From Liolophura sinensis (lineage: Eukaryota > Mollusca > Polyplacophora > Chitonida > Chitonidae): DNA of 64,000 nt. Numbering within the stretch: the stretch's first letter is position 1; each line of letters starts with the position of its first letter. Location of the stretch: contig NC_088304.1 in NCBI RefSeq assembly GCF_032854445.1, positions 10,429,704-10,493,703 on the forward strand. Reading direction: 5' to 3'. Made by a program: the position numbers and the translations under genes. Under the pieces are notes generated by a model that was not told where the DNA came from, did no database searches, and worked only from the letters and a program-made list of their open reading frames with translations. Below are positions 48,312 to 61,200 of this stretch, one piece after another.

Positions 48312-50467
48312 CCAGATGTCACAATATCGTTGTCAGCTACACAGCTTATGCGTGACCAGATGGCGATTGTGACACTAATGTTGTCAGCTACACAGCTTAT
48401 GTGTGACCAGATGGCTATTGTGACACTATCGTAGCAGCTACACAACTTACGAGTGACCAGATGCCTATTGTGACCTTATCGTGGCTGCTTCACAGCTTAT
48501 GTGTGACCAGATGCCTATTGTGACCTTATCGTGGCTGCTTCACAGCTTATGTGTGGCCAGATGCCTATTGTGACACTATCGTAGCAGCTACACAACTTAT
48601 GTGTGGCCAGATGCCTATTGTGACACTATCGTAGCAGCTGCACAGCTTATGTGTGGCCAGATGCCTATTGTGACCTTATCGTGGCTGCTTCACAGCTTAT
48701 GTGTGGCCGGATGCCTATTGTGACACTATCGTGGCTGCTTCACAGCTTATGTGTGACCAGATGCCTATTGTGACCTTATCGTGGCTGCTTCACAGCTTAT
48801 GTGTGGCCAGATGCCTATTGTGACACTATCGTGGCTGCTTCACAGCTTATGTGTGACCAGATGCCTATTGTGACCTTATCGTGGCTGCTTCACAGCTTAT
48901 GTGTGGCCAGATGCCTATTGTGACACTATCGTAGCAGCTACACAACTTATGTGTGGCCAGATGCCTATTGTGACACTATCGTGGCTGCTGCACAGCTTAT
49001 GTGTGGCCAGATGCCTATTGTGACCTTATCGTGGCTGCTTCACAACTTATGTGTGGCCAGATGCCTATTGTGACACTATCGTGGCTGCTTCACAGCTTAT
49101 GTGTGACCAGATGCCTATTGTGACCTTATCGTGGCTGCTTCACAGCTTATGTGTGGCCAGATGCCTATTGTGACCTTATCGTGGCTGCTTCACAGCTTAT
49201 GTGTGGCCAGATGCCTATTGTGACACTATCGTGGCTGCTTCACAGTTTATGTGTGACCAGATGGCTATTGTGACCTTATTGTGGCTGCTTCACAGCTTAT
49301 GTGTGGCCGGATGCCTATTGTGACCTTATCGTGGCTGCTTCACAGCTTATGTGTGGCCAGATGCCTATTGTGACACTATCGTGGCTGCTTCACAGCTTAT
49401 GTGTGACCAGATGCCTATTGTGACCTTATCGTGGCTGCTTCACAGCTTATGTGTGACCAGATGCCTATTGTGACCTTATCGTGGCTGCTTCACAGCTTAT
49501 GTGTGGCCAGATGCCTATTGTGACACTATCGTGGCTGCTGCACAGCTTATATGTGACCAGATGCCTATTGTGACCTTATCGTGGCTGCTTCACAGCTTAT
49601 GTGTGGCCAGATGCCTATTGTGACACTATCGTGGCTGCTTCACAGCTTATGTGTGACCAGATGCCTATTGTGACCTTATCGTGGCTGCTTCACAGCTTAT
49701 GTGTGGCCAGATGCCTATTGTGACACTATCGTGGCTGCTTCACAGCTTATGTGTGACCAGATGCCTATTGTGACCTTATCGTGGCTGCTTCACAGATTAT
49801 GTGTGACCAGATGGCTATTGTGACACTATCGTAGCAGCTACACAGCTTATGTGTGACCAGATGCCTATTGTGACCTTATCGTGGCTGCTTCACAGCTTAT
49901 GTGTGGCCAGATGCCTATTGTGACACTATCGTAGCAGCTACACAACTTATGTGTGGCCAGATGCCTATTGTGACACTATCGTGGCTGCTGCACAGCTTAT
50001 GTGTGGCCAGATGCCTATTGTGACACTATCGTAGCAGCTACACAACTTACGAGTGACCAGATGCCTATTGTGACCTTATCGTGGCTGCTTCACAGCTTAT
50101 GTGTGGCCAGGGGCCACTTCCACAAAGATGCCATACTTGTACGATATCGCACATATAGGACAATGGTACGTTAACTGTGACGTACAAAATATCGCATGGT
50201 AAATGTACAATAAATATATGTCGTTCGCAGCTTTGTGAAAGTGACCCCAGATGCCTATTGTGACACTATCGTGGCCGCTACACAGATTATGTGTGACCAG
50301 ATGCCTATTGTCAGACTATCGTGGCCACTACACAACTTTTAAGTGACCAGATGCATTTTGTCAGACTATCGTAGTTGCCACAAAGCTTATTAGTGACCAG
50401 ATGCCTATTGTCAGACTATCGTAGCTGCTGCAGAAATTATATGTGACCAGATGTTACACAGCTTATC
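48312..50467 (+). repeat. 50-bp satellite, about 40 units
   Basis: Unit ATGCCTATTGTGACCTTATC, GTGGCTGCTTCACAGCTTAT, GTGTGGCCAG. Nearly all units are exactly 50 bp with no indels. Two main variants alternate in parts: GACCAG with GACCTTATC neighbours and GGCCAG with GACACTATC, plus a GTAGCAGCTACACAAC subtype. Edge units (48312-48470 and 50270-50467) are more diverged. A MITE interrupts the array. Confidence 0.97.
50111..50247 (+). mobile_element. 137-bp MITE with terminal inverted repeats
   Basis: Ends GGGCCACTTCCACAAAG and CTTTGTGAAAGTGACCC form 17-bp inverted repeats matching at 15 positions. It is flanked by CAG on both sides where uninterrupted units read GGCCAGATGCC, i.e. a 3-bp target duplication. 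GGG ends and a 3-bp duplication would suit a PIF/Harbinger-type relative, but that is inference. No coding capacity. Confidence 0.85.
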
Positions 50468-50969
50468 TACGTACCACTGTCTTCGTTAGTAACACTGTCT
50501 TCGTTACGTTATAAATTTTGTGCGACGACACACTATCGCCGGTACTTCAACCGGTATGTCTTTAAATATTAAATTATTCATTCTGTGTAATCATTGCTTT
50601 GAATTAGCTCTCAATCCCACACATTCATTTCTTTACATACGGCAAGCACCTCTGTAAGTACAGATCTGTCTAAAAGTCAGTCGGTCATACTTCTGACATC
50701 TCATCTTTTATCATGAGTCATGCATGTAATGAAGGGCCTGGGTGCAAGACGACATGGAGTTTTTGCGAGATGAAGGAGATATTGCAAATTTGCGCTTCTT
50801 CTATAAGGGAAATGATTTTCTTCAGAATGAAGAATGCACACATTGCATGGCAAAAGAATGGTCATGTATCCAGCTTGACTGTGACAAATTTTAGAATCGA
50901 TGATTATCATGGAAGTCAATAGAAGCCATACGTGATTTCGTTCTTTCTAATTCTTACATGTATTTATAC

Positions 50970-51145
50970 TGGACAAAAATGGGAAAGGACGAGGTAAAAG
51001 TACGAGACAAAAGTACGAAAGGGCGAAACAAAAGTACGAAACGGGTGAGGCGAAAGTATAGAAGGGTAATGTGGCAAACTTCGTTGTTTTGGTTCGTACT
51101 TTCGAACTTTTGTTTCGAACTTTCGTAGTTTTGTCCTTTCGCAGA
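50970..51145. repeat. Large imperfect inverted repeat
   Basis: Left arm with AAAAGTACGAGACAAAAGTA and GGGCGAAACAAAAGTACGAA; right arm with TTCGTACTTTCGAAC, TTTTGTTTCGAACTTTCG and TTTTGTCCTTTCG. Each arm is itself built from ~16-18-bp AAAGTACGA repeats. Confidence 0.65.
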
Positions 51146-51589
51146 ATTTTCGGGTCTAAATCATCAGAAGAAAGGACGAAAGCACGCGTGACCGCAACGG
51201 GCTTCCATAGATTGATGCTTATGGCCACTTTTGCTGCACTGCAGCCACGTCGTGGCGAGACAAATTTTGGAGGAGGTCGTCTTTCGGATCAAGGCGAATG
51301 ACTGACAAGTAAGACGAGCTAACTCCAAACAAAACCCGACACAGACATCTAGATCAAGGCATGTCGCCATTTTCTATAACCCTCAGATAGAGTTACAAAT
51401 ATCAATATTTTTTCAAAAGAATGTTTCAAGCAGAGATCAAATGTACATATTACTGTTTTTTGTCATATCCCCTATGGATGTAGGTATATAAAGACATAAC
51501 ATATAGAATATATAGTCTGTCGGGAAATGAGAGCCAACGAATGCACACAATGCTAAAGTAGTTACGTAAGCAGCAACCAAGAGTGACAC

Positions 51590-51920
51590 AGGCTGCAATC
51601 AAAGTCTAACTGAAATACATATTTCGATCATAGATAATTTATAAATTAGTGTTGGTACACGATTTGTACGCTAATTTATTTTATTTGCCTATAATATTCC
51701 TTGCGCCTTTTCAACATCGTTGAGAACTTATTGACTGCTTCTTTTTGCATGAATTCGGCCTGATTTTTTGACTTTATAGCCTTTCTTTGGTGGTATTTCT
51801 TTAACGTTGTTATGGAAATTGGTTTTGGTAGTGGTATACCAATTTCTCTTTTGACGCCTAGATATAGATAGCGGGATTTCATTTCAAGACAATCGAAAAA
51901 TCTGTTTATCACAATGAACA
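51590..51920 (-). repeat. R1 interspersed repeat, diverged
   Basis: GCAATCAAAGTCTAACTGAA, AACTTATTGACTGCTTCTTT, TGCATGAATTCGGCC. The minus frame is open for about 81 codons with QKEAVNKFSTMLKRRKEYYR, similar in order to other copies. Confidence 0.55.
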
Positions 51921-51999
51921 TCTGAGGAACAATTCTTTACAACTCCCCGGGGTTGTTGAGAGGCTTTAACTTTTATACTTAATACTTTTAACTTTTATA

Positions 52000-54160
52000 C
52001 TTAATATACTGAAACACAGAAGATATATATTCAATTTTTTACTTAATATATACTATATACGAGGTATGAGTTCAACTTAATATATTAAGACACAAGTTTA
52101 AGGCGGGTGGAAATGTTTTATGCACACAATAATTCATTAGTCGCCTGTCAAAAGCTGGTGGTTTACTCCGAGCTCTTAAATTCGGTTTCTACAACCCATG
52201 AAACTGACAGCAGATACAAACGTCAAACAGTCTAGATTTTATTCTTATCCGTACAGTCCTGTCGGCTTAATATTCAAGGGAAAAAGGTAAGGCATTAATA
52301 GAGCGATGAAGTGAGTTGTGTGGTGTCCTGAGAGTTTTAAGTTGGGCGGCACTTTACATGTTACACACATTATTTAGAGCTAAGGAGAGTTACACGCAAC
52401 AAATACATAACAGATATGTTGGCTAATGTTATTGTATGCTAAATGTGATGACAATACCGCATTTTGAGTAATTCTAGAACAGTGACGTCTAATATATTGC
52501 AATTCACATCGCTGCATTTTTTTTTATCTAACTCCGCTCTCCTCGTGTTGCTAAGGGGCGTGTAATTTTGTTACTATTTATGCATTTATATGAACAGTTA
52601 GAATAAAACCCAACTGAGGTAAATTCACAAGAGATCTTATTTCAACAGTTATGTGCCATAATTTTCCAGCTATCACACTGTCGTCGACTCCCTCTTTACG
52701 TTGTAATTCTTAATTATATGCTACTGTATTATGGTTATATAAGCGCATTTGCCCTCCCAGATGCAAAATACTGGTCAATGCTATTGCATTGCTTGGTTAT
52801 TGGTTGTATACGTTTTCCTATAACGTGAATAAAAGATTCGAATGTAACTCCATTTTGATACCTACAATGTCCAGTGGACGTGTTAACAGCTTTCGTACTA
52901 TAAGGCCGCTGTACAACCCGGGAGTATACAGTGTTACTATTATCAGCACACATAGTTAAGAGTACTATCTGTGCTCAAGAAGGTGAGACAGATAAACCTT
53001 TCATCACATTAAGCTGATGAAGTTAAGCTAGCTCCACGTGTCGCATTTATTTACAGTCAAGCTGGACACCAAAATAGGTCCATGTTTTAACCCTGACAAA
53101 ACCATGCGTTGTGTAGACGTCATAATGGTACAAAGTAACTAAGCATGCAGATCACTCTTTACTCCAGCTGACCCACTCTGTCTCTCTGTCTCTTAAAATC
53201 TTCCGCAAACCCACTAAAGAATCTATTAATATTCCGATGGATCATTCGGTTTTTGTATGTGACAGTATATCAAGCGGGATATTTCTGAAACGAAATGATA
53301 CTGTCTGGCTATCCAAAACCAGTCGGATCAGTACGACACTTGTGTATTTTACTTATAAATACATTTTATCACTATAACTTTATTTTGAAGTATTTTAATT
53401 CATTTTCACGTCATTTCGATTTTGTGTAATATTTTAACAAATATATAAATTTATAGCTCCTGTTCGAAATTCATTTTCTTATGTAATAAAAGTTTTAGCT
53501 TCTTTTTCGACATAGCGCTAGTGTTAGGGCTGCTAAATAAAGTATTTTCGCGTGAACAATACACCCCTATAGTAGGCTTTTTTGCGAGGGCGTAAGTTCA
53601 GTTTCTGAAAGTGATCGTAACGTTACGGCCAGTTTAATTACAATGCCCATGGACATCAACACGGTGCGTTATTTGCAAGGTGCGTTAGATTTATAGGATA
53701 AACATATGATAGCTTTAAGAGTCAACCACCGGAGCTGTAACAGATGACCGCTAGGATAATAAGCCATTTTTCTGGCGTTAAATTGTTACTTTGGTCCAGC
53801 AAGGCGATGTGATCGAAATGCTATCAACACGCCAATAACAAGACAGGCCACATGTCCGCAGTCAACTGTGATCTATGGCCCATAAACCGACAGTAAGAGC
53901 TCCGGAAGTAATCGGCTCTGCTCGGGCGTTTCCGGCTCTAAAACGGAGCATCACTCAACCAATGAAAATAGCAATTTACGCCACGCGCTGCATGTCGACG
54001 GCCGCCATTAAAAGTCACCAGAGCGTTCACGAAGTATGAAGTGGTGACTCACAAATCATTAGAAAGGTCTGTTTATTTCCTAACTGGCTATGAATAAAGC
54101 AAACTTCCACGCGTAAGCCGTATAACTTACGTACGTTCAAACCATATTAAAAATAAATCT
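52000..54160. other. Gene-poor stretch
   Basis: AT-rich with R1-like traces near 52590-52700 (AGAATAAAACCCAACTGAGG; CACTGTCGTCGAC). No gene recognised. Confidence 0.45.
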
Positions 54161-54164
54161 GTAT

Positions 54165-54470
54165 ATTCATCGTGTTGAATATAAAAACAGTTGCAATCAA
54201 AGCGCAACTGTAATGAATATTGTATTATGGACAACTTATATACTGGCATGGTACATGGTTTGAACACTGATTTCACTCGTTGACCCAGAACCTACCTTTT
54301 CGCCTTTCCAACATCACAGAAAACTGTTGACTTCTTCTCTTGCATGATTCCGTCCTAATTTGGAACTATATACACTTTTTAAGTTCTTTGGTGGTTTGTG
54401 CTAAATGCCGTTTTGGAAATTGGCCTCACGATTATTGACTTTGAACGTCCATATTGGCTCATTGTACATC
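54165..54470 (-). repeat. R1 interspersed repeat
   Basis: GTTGAATATAAAAACAGTTG, CAATCAAAGCGCAACTG, GGCATGGTACATGG, TGCATGATTCCGTCC and GGCCTCACGATTATTGAC. This copy best shows the left end of the element. Confidence 0.65.
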
Positions 54471-54529
54471 GAATATAGGTATTACAATACGAAAGTGTTG
54501 ATGTCACACGCTACAAGACCGATATCTCC

Positions 54530-54797
54530 TCAATCATTTATTTATTTGATTGGTGTTTTACGCCGTACTCAAGAATATTTCACTTATACGACGGCGGCCA
54601 GCATTATGGTGGGTGGAAACCGGGCAGAGCCCGGGGGAAACCCACGACCATCCGCAGGTTGCTGGCAGACCTTCCCACTTACGGCCGGAGAGGAAGCCAG
54701 CATGAGCTGGACTTGAACTCACAGCGACCGCATTGGTGAGAGGCTCCTGGGTCATTACGCTGCGCTAGCGCGCTAACCGACTGAGCCACGGAGGCCC
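54530..54797 (-). mobile_element. Full-length MetaSINE-type SINE
   Basis: Complete from the TTTATTTATTTGATTGGTGT tail to the head GCTAACCGACTGAGCCACGG. The least degraded copy here. The head has tRNA-like A and B boxes but is not a functional tRNA gene. Confidence 0.92.
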
Positions 54798-55094
54798 CTC
54801 TCCTCAATCACGCTGCAGAAATAATAGCGTGGATTGGAATAGTATTAATGCTTCAACGTGAAATGTTAAATATGTAAGACGTACACGCCTCTCTGCATAG
54901 GATGTACTGTGGAAAAACATGAAAACTTCAAATAATATAGGGGAGCACTCAGGTTGTCTAAATAGAGGCTATCATTATGTTATCAAAAGAGACAATAATG
55001 TATAATTGATCATAACCATATCGTAAGAAAAGCAGACCATCATTATGTTGTTGAAAAGGCCATGCATAAATCATTGAATACCTCATCAAAACTC

Positions 55095-55234
55095 TATTTG
55101 TACGTGGGAAGTGTTCCAGCAGCCTGCGGATGATTGTGGGTTTCCCATGTACTCTGCCCGGTTTCCTCCCACTATAATACTTGCTGCCGTCGTAAAACTG
55201 AAATATTCTTGAGTATCGCGTAAAACGCTAATCA

Positions 55235-55280
<46 letters not shown>
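55095..55280 (+). mobile_element. Truncated MetaSINE-type SINE with (TCAA)n tail
   Basis: CAGCCTGCGGATGATTGTGG, CCGGTTTCCTCCCACTATAA, TTGAGTATCGCGTAAAACGC, then eleven or so TCAA units. Confidence 0.85.
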
Positions 55281-55282
<2 letters not shown>

Positions 55283-56365
55283 GCCCATCGGCCATGGTTT
55301 TAATACGCCATTGAAGTAAAACTTGACTAGAGTATGATCGGAGCTTTATTGATCAATAATTTAGTGACTTAGAACAATCAAGGGAAAGGGGTATTATTGT
55401 GTGTAACCGCTTAAGTCCATAATCCACTAATTATACCAAGACGACCAATTTCGGTAAGACGGAAAATTCTGAAATATTGAAACGAGGATGAAAATTCAAC
55501 GTGTTGAACATAAACATGGGTAGAACGGGAACATGACGAACTGGTTTATCACGACAGCTGTCTCTAACGGTAATTCCCAGTTGCATTTTAATGTCGTAAC
55601 GGTACAACGCGGAGATTTTGCCGCCTTTATCTTTAAGGCGCCGTTACGCCGTCGACAGCTTTACCGTTAAGACGTTCAGCGATCGCGTGTGGCCTTCTTA
55701 CGCCTGCTGGTCCAGTCGGTCGGTATCACCCCTGATTTGACTAATGTGTTTTACTCGGCAAATAAGGGATTTCCCAGCTCATATTGTGAGAAAATGCGTT
55801 TAGTTTGGGTTGAGATTGATAGACCGTTTCTCAGATGCCAGTTAATGCTTGTTAAGTTAATCTGAGCCCGGAGATGCCTTCGTGAAGGACCCGTTAGCCG
55901 GACGGACGGATTATCCCAACAAGGCCAGTTCAAACCCGTGGGTCGAGACAGGGAACACCGGGAGCGCTTGAAGGCTTGCGGTATTATAACGGTCAGCTTT
56001 TCGGCAATCAAAGCAAGAATAATTGCACACGGTAATTGCTTCATTTAATAATGGCATTTCTATCGTGACACTTTTTATCAACACCCCTCCTGCATTTTGA
56101 GCGGACGTGACCGGCGTCTCAGATTAGCTTGTTGAGGGCCATCGCTGATCGAGTGCTCCAAGATGCAGCGCTCGAAACCGCTGTGCGGATTACGAGACAC
56201 GAAGTTGCCGGGTCATACCTCGCAGCTCGACTGTATGTGTTTATGTCAGGGAGATTGTCACTGGATGTCAGGGGATTCCCCCACACTCTCCCTAATTTCC
56301 TACATCCATAAACCTTACCGTTGTCACTGAAATAAATCTTACTGCACTGATTCACAGTCATCAAT
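55281..56365. other. No gene recognised; CpG-richer island
   Basis: 55560-56300 is more CpG-rich than its flanks and lacks recognisable repeats. Possible regulatory sequence only. Confidence 0.3.
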
Positions 56366-57714
56366 CAATCAGTCAATCACACAAGCAGACTGGGCAGTCA
56401 ACCAATCAGTCAATCACACAAGCAGACTGGGCAGTCAACCAATCGGCCAATCACACAAGCAGACTGGCAGTCAACCAATCAGTCAATCACACAAGCAGAC
56501 TGGCAGTCAACCAATCAGTCAATCACACAAGCAGACTGGCAGTCAACCAATCAGTCAATCACACAAGCAGACTGGCAGTCAACCAATCAGTCAATCACAC
56601 AAGCAGACTGGCAGTCAACCAATCAGTCAATCACACAAGCAGACTGGCAGTCAACCAATCAGTCAATCACACAAGCAGACTGGCAGTCAAGCAATCAGTC
56701 AATCACACAAGCAGACTGGCAGTCAACCAATTTGTCAATCACACAAGCAGACTGGCAGTCAACCAATCAGTCAATCACACAAGCAGACTGGCCGTCAACC
56801 AATCAGTCAATCACACAAGCAGACTGGCAGTCAAGCAATCAGTCAATCACACAAGCAGACTGGCAGTCAACCAATCAGTCAATGACACAAGCAGACTGGC
56901 AGTCAAGCAATCAGTCAATCACACAAGCAGACTGGCGGTCAACCAATCAGTCAATCACACAAGCAGACTGGTAGTCAACCAATCAGTCAATCACGCAAGC
57001 AGACTGGCGGTCAACCAATCAGTCAATCACACAAGCAGACTGGCAGTCAACCAATCAGTCAATGACACAAGCAGACTGGCAGTCCACCAATCAGTCAATC
57101 ACACAAGCAGACTGGGCAGTCAACCAATCAGTCAATGACACAAGCAGACTGGCAGTCAACCAATCAGTCAATCACACAAGCAGACTGGCGGTCAACCAAT
57201 CAGTCAATCACACAAGCAGACTGGCAGTCAAGCAATCAGTCAATCACGCAAGCAGACTGGCGGTCAACCAATCAGTCAATCACACAAGCAGACTGGCAGT
57301 CAACCTATCAGTCAATCACACAAGCAGACTGGCGGTCAACCAATCAGTCAATCACACAAGCAGACTGGCAGTCAACCAATCAGGCAATCACGCAAGCAGA
57401 CTGGCAGTCAACCAATCAGTCAATCACACAAGCAGACTGGCAGTCAACCTATCAGTTAATCACACAAGCAGACTGGCAGTCAACCAATCAGTCAATCACA
57501 CAAGCAGACTGGCAGTAGAGCAATCAGTCAATCACACAAGCAGACTGGCAGTCAAGCAATGAGTCAATCACACAAGCAGACTGGCAGTCAAGCAATCAGT
57601 CAATTACACAAGCAGACTGGCAGTCAAGCAATCAGTCAATCACACAAGCAGACTGGCAGCCAACCAATCAGTCAATCACACAAGCAGACTGGCAGCCAAC
57701 CAATCAGTCAATCG
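56366..57714 (+). repeat. 36-bp minisatellite, about 37 units
   Basis: Unit CAATCAGTCAATCACACAAG, CAGACTGGCAGTCAAC. The period is divisible by three, so frames reading NQSITQADWQST and VNHTSRLAVNQS stay open for up to 166 codons; one-base indels shift them. No start context, splice sites or non-repeat flanking coding. Confidence 0.95.
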
Positions 57715-57861
57715 ATGGATGGATCAGTCAATCATTCGTATCAACCAATATGAATAAGTCAGTCACTTACTCACTCAGCAATGGTAATCAATAATTCTGT
57801 TAGTAAGTAAATCGATCAGTCAATCAATCGTATCAAAAAGTCTTAACCAGTCTCAATCTTA

Positions 57862-57990
57862 TTTATTTATTTATTTATTTGATTGGTGTTTTACGCCGTA
57901 CTCAAGAACATTTCAGCATTATGGTGGGAGAAAAGCGGACCGAGCCCCGACGAAACCCGCGATCATCCGCTGGAACTCACAGGAACAGCA
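57862..57990 (-). mobile_element. Internally deleted MetaSINE-type SINE
   Basis: TTTATTTGATTGGTGTTTTA, CGCCGTACTCAAGAACATTT, then a jump to CAGCATTATGGTGGGAG and ACCCGCGATCATCCGC. Confidence 0.8.
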
Positions 57991-58074
57991 TTGTTCAGTC
58001 TCACTCAGTCAGTCAGTTTCTCACTCACCCACTCACTTACTCACTGTTGTAACTAAGACCCGTTACAAATTACT

Positions 58075-58220
58075 AGGACAGCCAGCAAACTTGGGATGGT
58101 CGTGGGTTTCGCCCAGGCTGTGCCGGTTTCCACTAACCATAATGCTGGCCGCCTGGTATAGGTGAATTATTCTTGAGTACCGAGTAAAACACCAATCAAA
58201 TAAACAAATAGATAAATACA
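58075..58220 (+). mobile_element. Truncated MetaSINE-type SINE
   Basis: GGGATGGTCGTGGGTTTCGC, CCATAATGCTGGCCGCC and ACACCAATCAAATAAACAAA. Confidence 0.8.
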
Positions 58221-58229
58221 ACATACTAT

Positions 58230-61200
58230 AGAATGCAATGGAATCAAAATGGTATTAGCTCTATAGATCTCTATCTCATCTAACAGATTTTGTCTGATAT
58301 TTATCAGTGTCATATCTTACACCTGTTTATAACATGTAAGAAACCTATAAATCAGACCCTTCTCTGAGAAAATGAACCACTTAAAAAGTTTCGCTAGTTT
58401 TGTACGATGTTGGTTAAAAAGAGAATGTGTGAATGGGTCATCGAAAAGTGGGGATGATATCTGCAATATTTTACTGCTGCTATGCAAATGTAAAAGCTGG
58501 TTGATACTATGTCTAAAGTAAAGAAAATGTGCTTCCTGTGAAGGAACTTCAGCAATGAACAATGTGTACAGTTCAAGTGTTAAGGTTGGGCGGAGGGGAA
58601 GAGAATGGGACACCGTAAAACTACCGTTAGAGTGACTCCAGTTGCTTTGTATAGCGGTACTGTCACCCATTTTTATGCAGAGTTCGCTAGTAACTTAACG
58701 ATCGAAGCCTTTGTTCGGAGCGTAATTCGGGCGCTTGATTGCATACTAAATACGCATGCGTTTACGTCTACCCCGCGCCATTTCGGGCGACGTGCTGAGG
58801 GGAAGTGCATCGTGTTTCAGTCAGTCGATCGAAACTTCTTTTTCCTTCGGTCCGGTCTCTCATTTCCCAGCTGTTTGATTTCAGCGGGGCCGCGCGAGCC
58901 GCGGACAAAAGACTCGCGGATCACTCCATCCGGAATTTGATTTTAACGGAAAGTGGCGATTGAACGGGGATTAAGGAGTTCCTTGGTCAGAGGCCGGCTC
59001 TCTTATTCGACCGCCATGTTTGGCATATTGATCTCTATTCATAGTAAGCAAACATTCTAGGGTTTTTTTTCGCTTCACACGATACTCGACACGCCAAAAA
59101 ATATTCTGACGTTTAATATTTGTAACATCGACACGACCTCACACAACTTGCCCGGAATAGCACCAACGGACTTCGAAATATTGTATAAGTATTCTTATTT
59201 TTGTCTCTTTGACTGCACAAAAAATCAATGTTTTATGAAAGGGCCATTAGACCTCAAAGGCAGTGGTAAAGATCAAAGCCAGAAGTATTTGTTTTACGCA
59301 ACTTGCAACGACCGCCATCTTGGAATGGACATGCGCCAAAAGGCTTGTCAAGTACAAAAGTATCATATACTCGGCAAAAGTTATAAAAAAGAATAATTTC
59401 ATCTGTGATATCCTCCACAGAGGTATCTTTGTCTCTGTCAAGAGTTTAAAATGATGCTTATTCTGTCGATGCAAAAATAATTAAAGCGTAACATGCAACC
59501 CTCAACCAGCTAATATTCCAACTGGTTCCATCTTGTGCCTAGAACATAGATCGAATGTCTTGCTATATAGTTTCATTTTCACCAGATAATCTTAACTCTC
59601 ATGCTTTCTGTTGCATTATTGATTACATACGCCTGTACAACGTACAGATGCCGTATGTATATACAATTAACGAATGCTATAACGCCGCGACCTATACATT
59701 GTGTTGTGTTCCGTATAATAAGCTGAAGGGAAAACATTGTGTTGACCGTTAGTTCTTCTATATCAGAATATATTACATACAATATGTTCAGAATCAAACA
59801 TATAATATAATTCAATTATAAATACAAGCATCCTCGATGTCAATAGATCTAATACCACAAGGGTATAATTATAGTTATCATTTTCGTGCTGGGCTACAAA
59901 CTTACTTGAAGGGAAAACACCGTGTTGACTATAAGTTCTAATCTTTACTGGGCAGACCAGTTTGTGAGTAAAGTGTTCAATGCTGGCTGTCCTTATAAAG
60001 ACACATAGAACAGTTGTCAGTCACGACGTCTCCCTTCAGGTTACGCTTGTGTAATGTTCCCTATATTGACCTAATCTCTAATCACAGTCTGATTAGACAT
60101 TGTAACCACAGGACTACTGATTATTAAACAAACCCAAATTAAGGCGAGGCCTGCAGGCTTGCACTGATTTCAACAATATACCTAATAAATCAATATTGAT
60201 AAGTCTTACGCATTTAGCACGACAAAATAATACACACTTATTCCTACATCTTATTTGTTAAAAATAAGACCATATTGGTATATAAAAAAACACATTTAAT
60301 TCATATGTGTAAACCCGCTTGAAACGCATATGAACATACAATAATTCTTTACTTTAATATATACATGTAATACCTATCTGATACCACGATGAATGATTCC
60401 TATGAACATAGAATCATACAACACTTCTTTACATCAATATATTTATGTAATACCTGACCGATACCGATATGTGCATGCACACTTATTTAGTATGTGCATA
60501 TAGATGTAAAATCATACAATAATTCTTTACATTAATATAAATATATAATAGATAACTGGTATTGACATGGACACATTCCGATATCAATTGTCCTTATATA
60601 CATGTACAATACAACAATTGCATGCTTCGTTATCTCACCATTATTAAAAATGGGCTTCTCATTTAGTTTCATTGAAAGAAGGGCTGAATGATTATTTTTA
60701 ACCCTCGTTCTGTTACCAGGTATTTTGAATAGTCACCCTTTTTAGTATGGTTATGGATCCGCGCCCAGCGATGTAGCTATTGTTTCTGGCTGATAGCTAT
60801 TTTTTGTAAATTATAGTAAAAGAAAACAAGCGTAGATACAACTGTATGTATAATATTCTTTCGTGACTGGTACACGACTTAGGGCCAGCCAAGCATTAAT
60901 TTAATCAAGTATTTTATTAACTACCTTTACAATTAACAATTAATCTTTACTTCGACATCATTCCCTGGAGACAAAAGTAGCTCGAGTAGAATTGTCTATT
61001 GAAATGGTCAACTGAGAAAGAGAGAGAAAGAGATAATAAAAAAAATGACAATGTAGTGGCCATGAATATCGTATGAACACGCACACGTAGGGAAGTGTGC
61101 TAATGATGATGGATGATAAAACTCGAATCTAGGCCAGCGAATCTGTCACGTGACACCCATGGCGGCAATGTCGTCTGATTTTGTTGTATTGAAATATATT

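Noticed and set aside
48312-50467. CRISPR array
   Set aside because: Units are contiguous with no unique spacers, and the window is eukaryotic.
54700-54797. Genuine tRNA gene
   Set aside because: A and B boxes are present but the sequence continues into the SINE body and matches many truncated copies; it is a SINE head.
57062-57562. 166-codon repetitive protein
   Set aside because: 36-bp minisatellite frame with indels and no exon signals.
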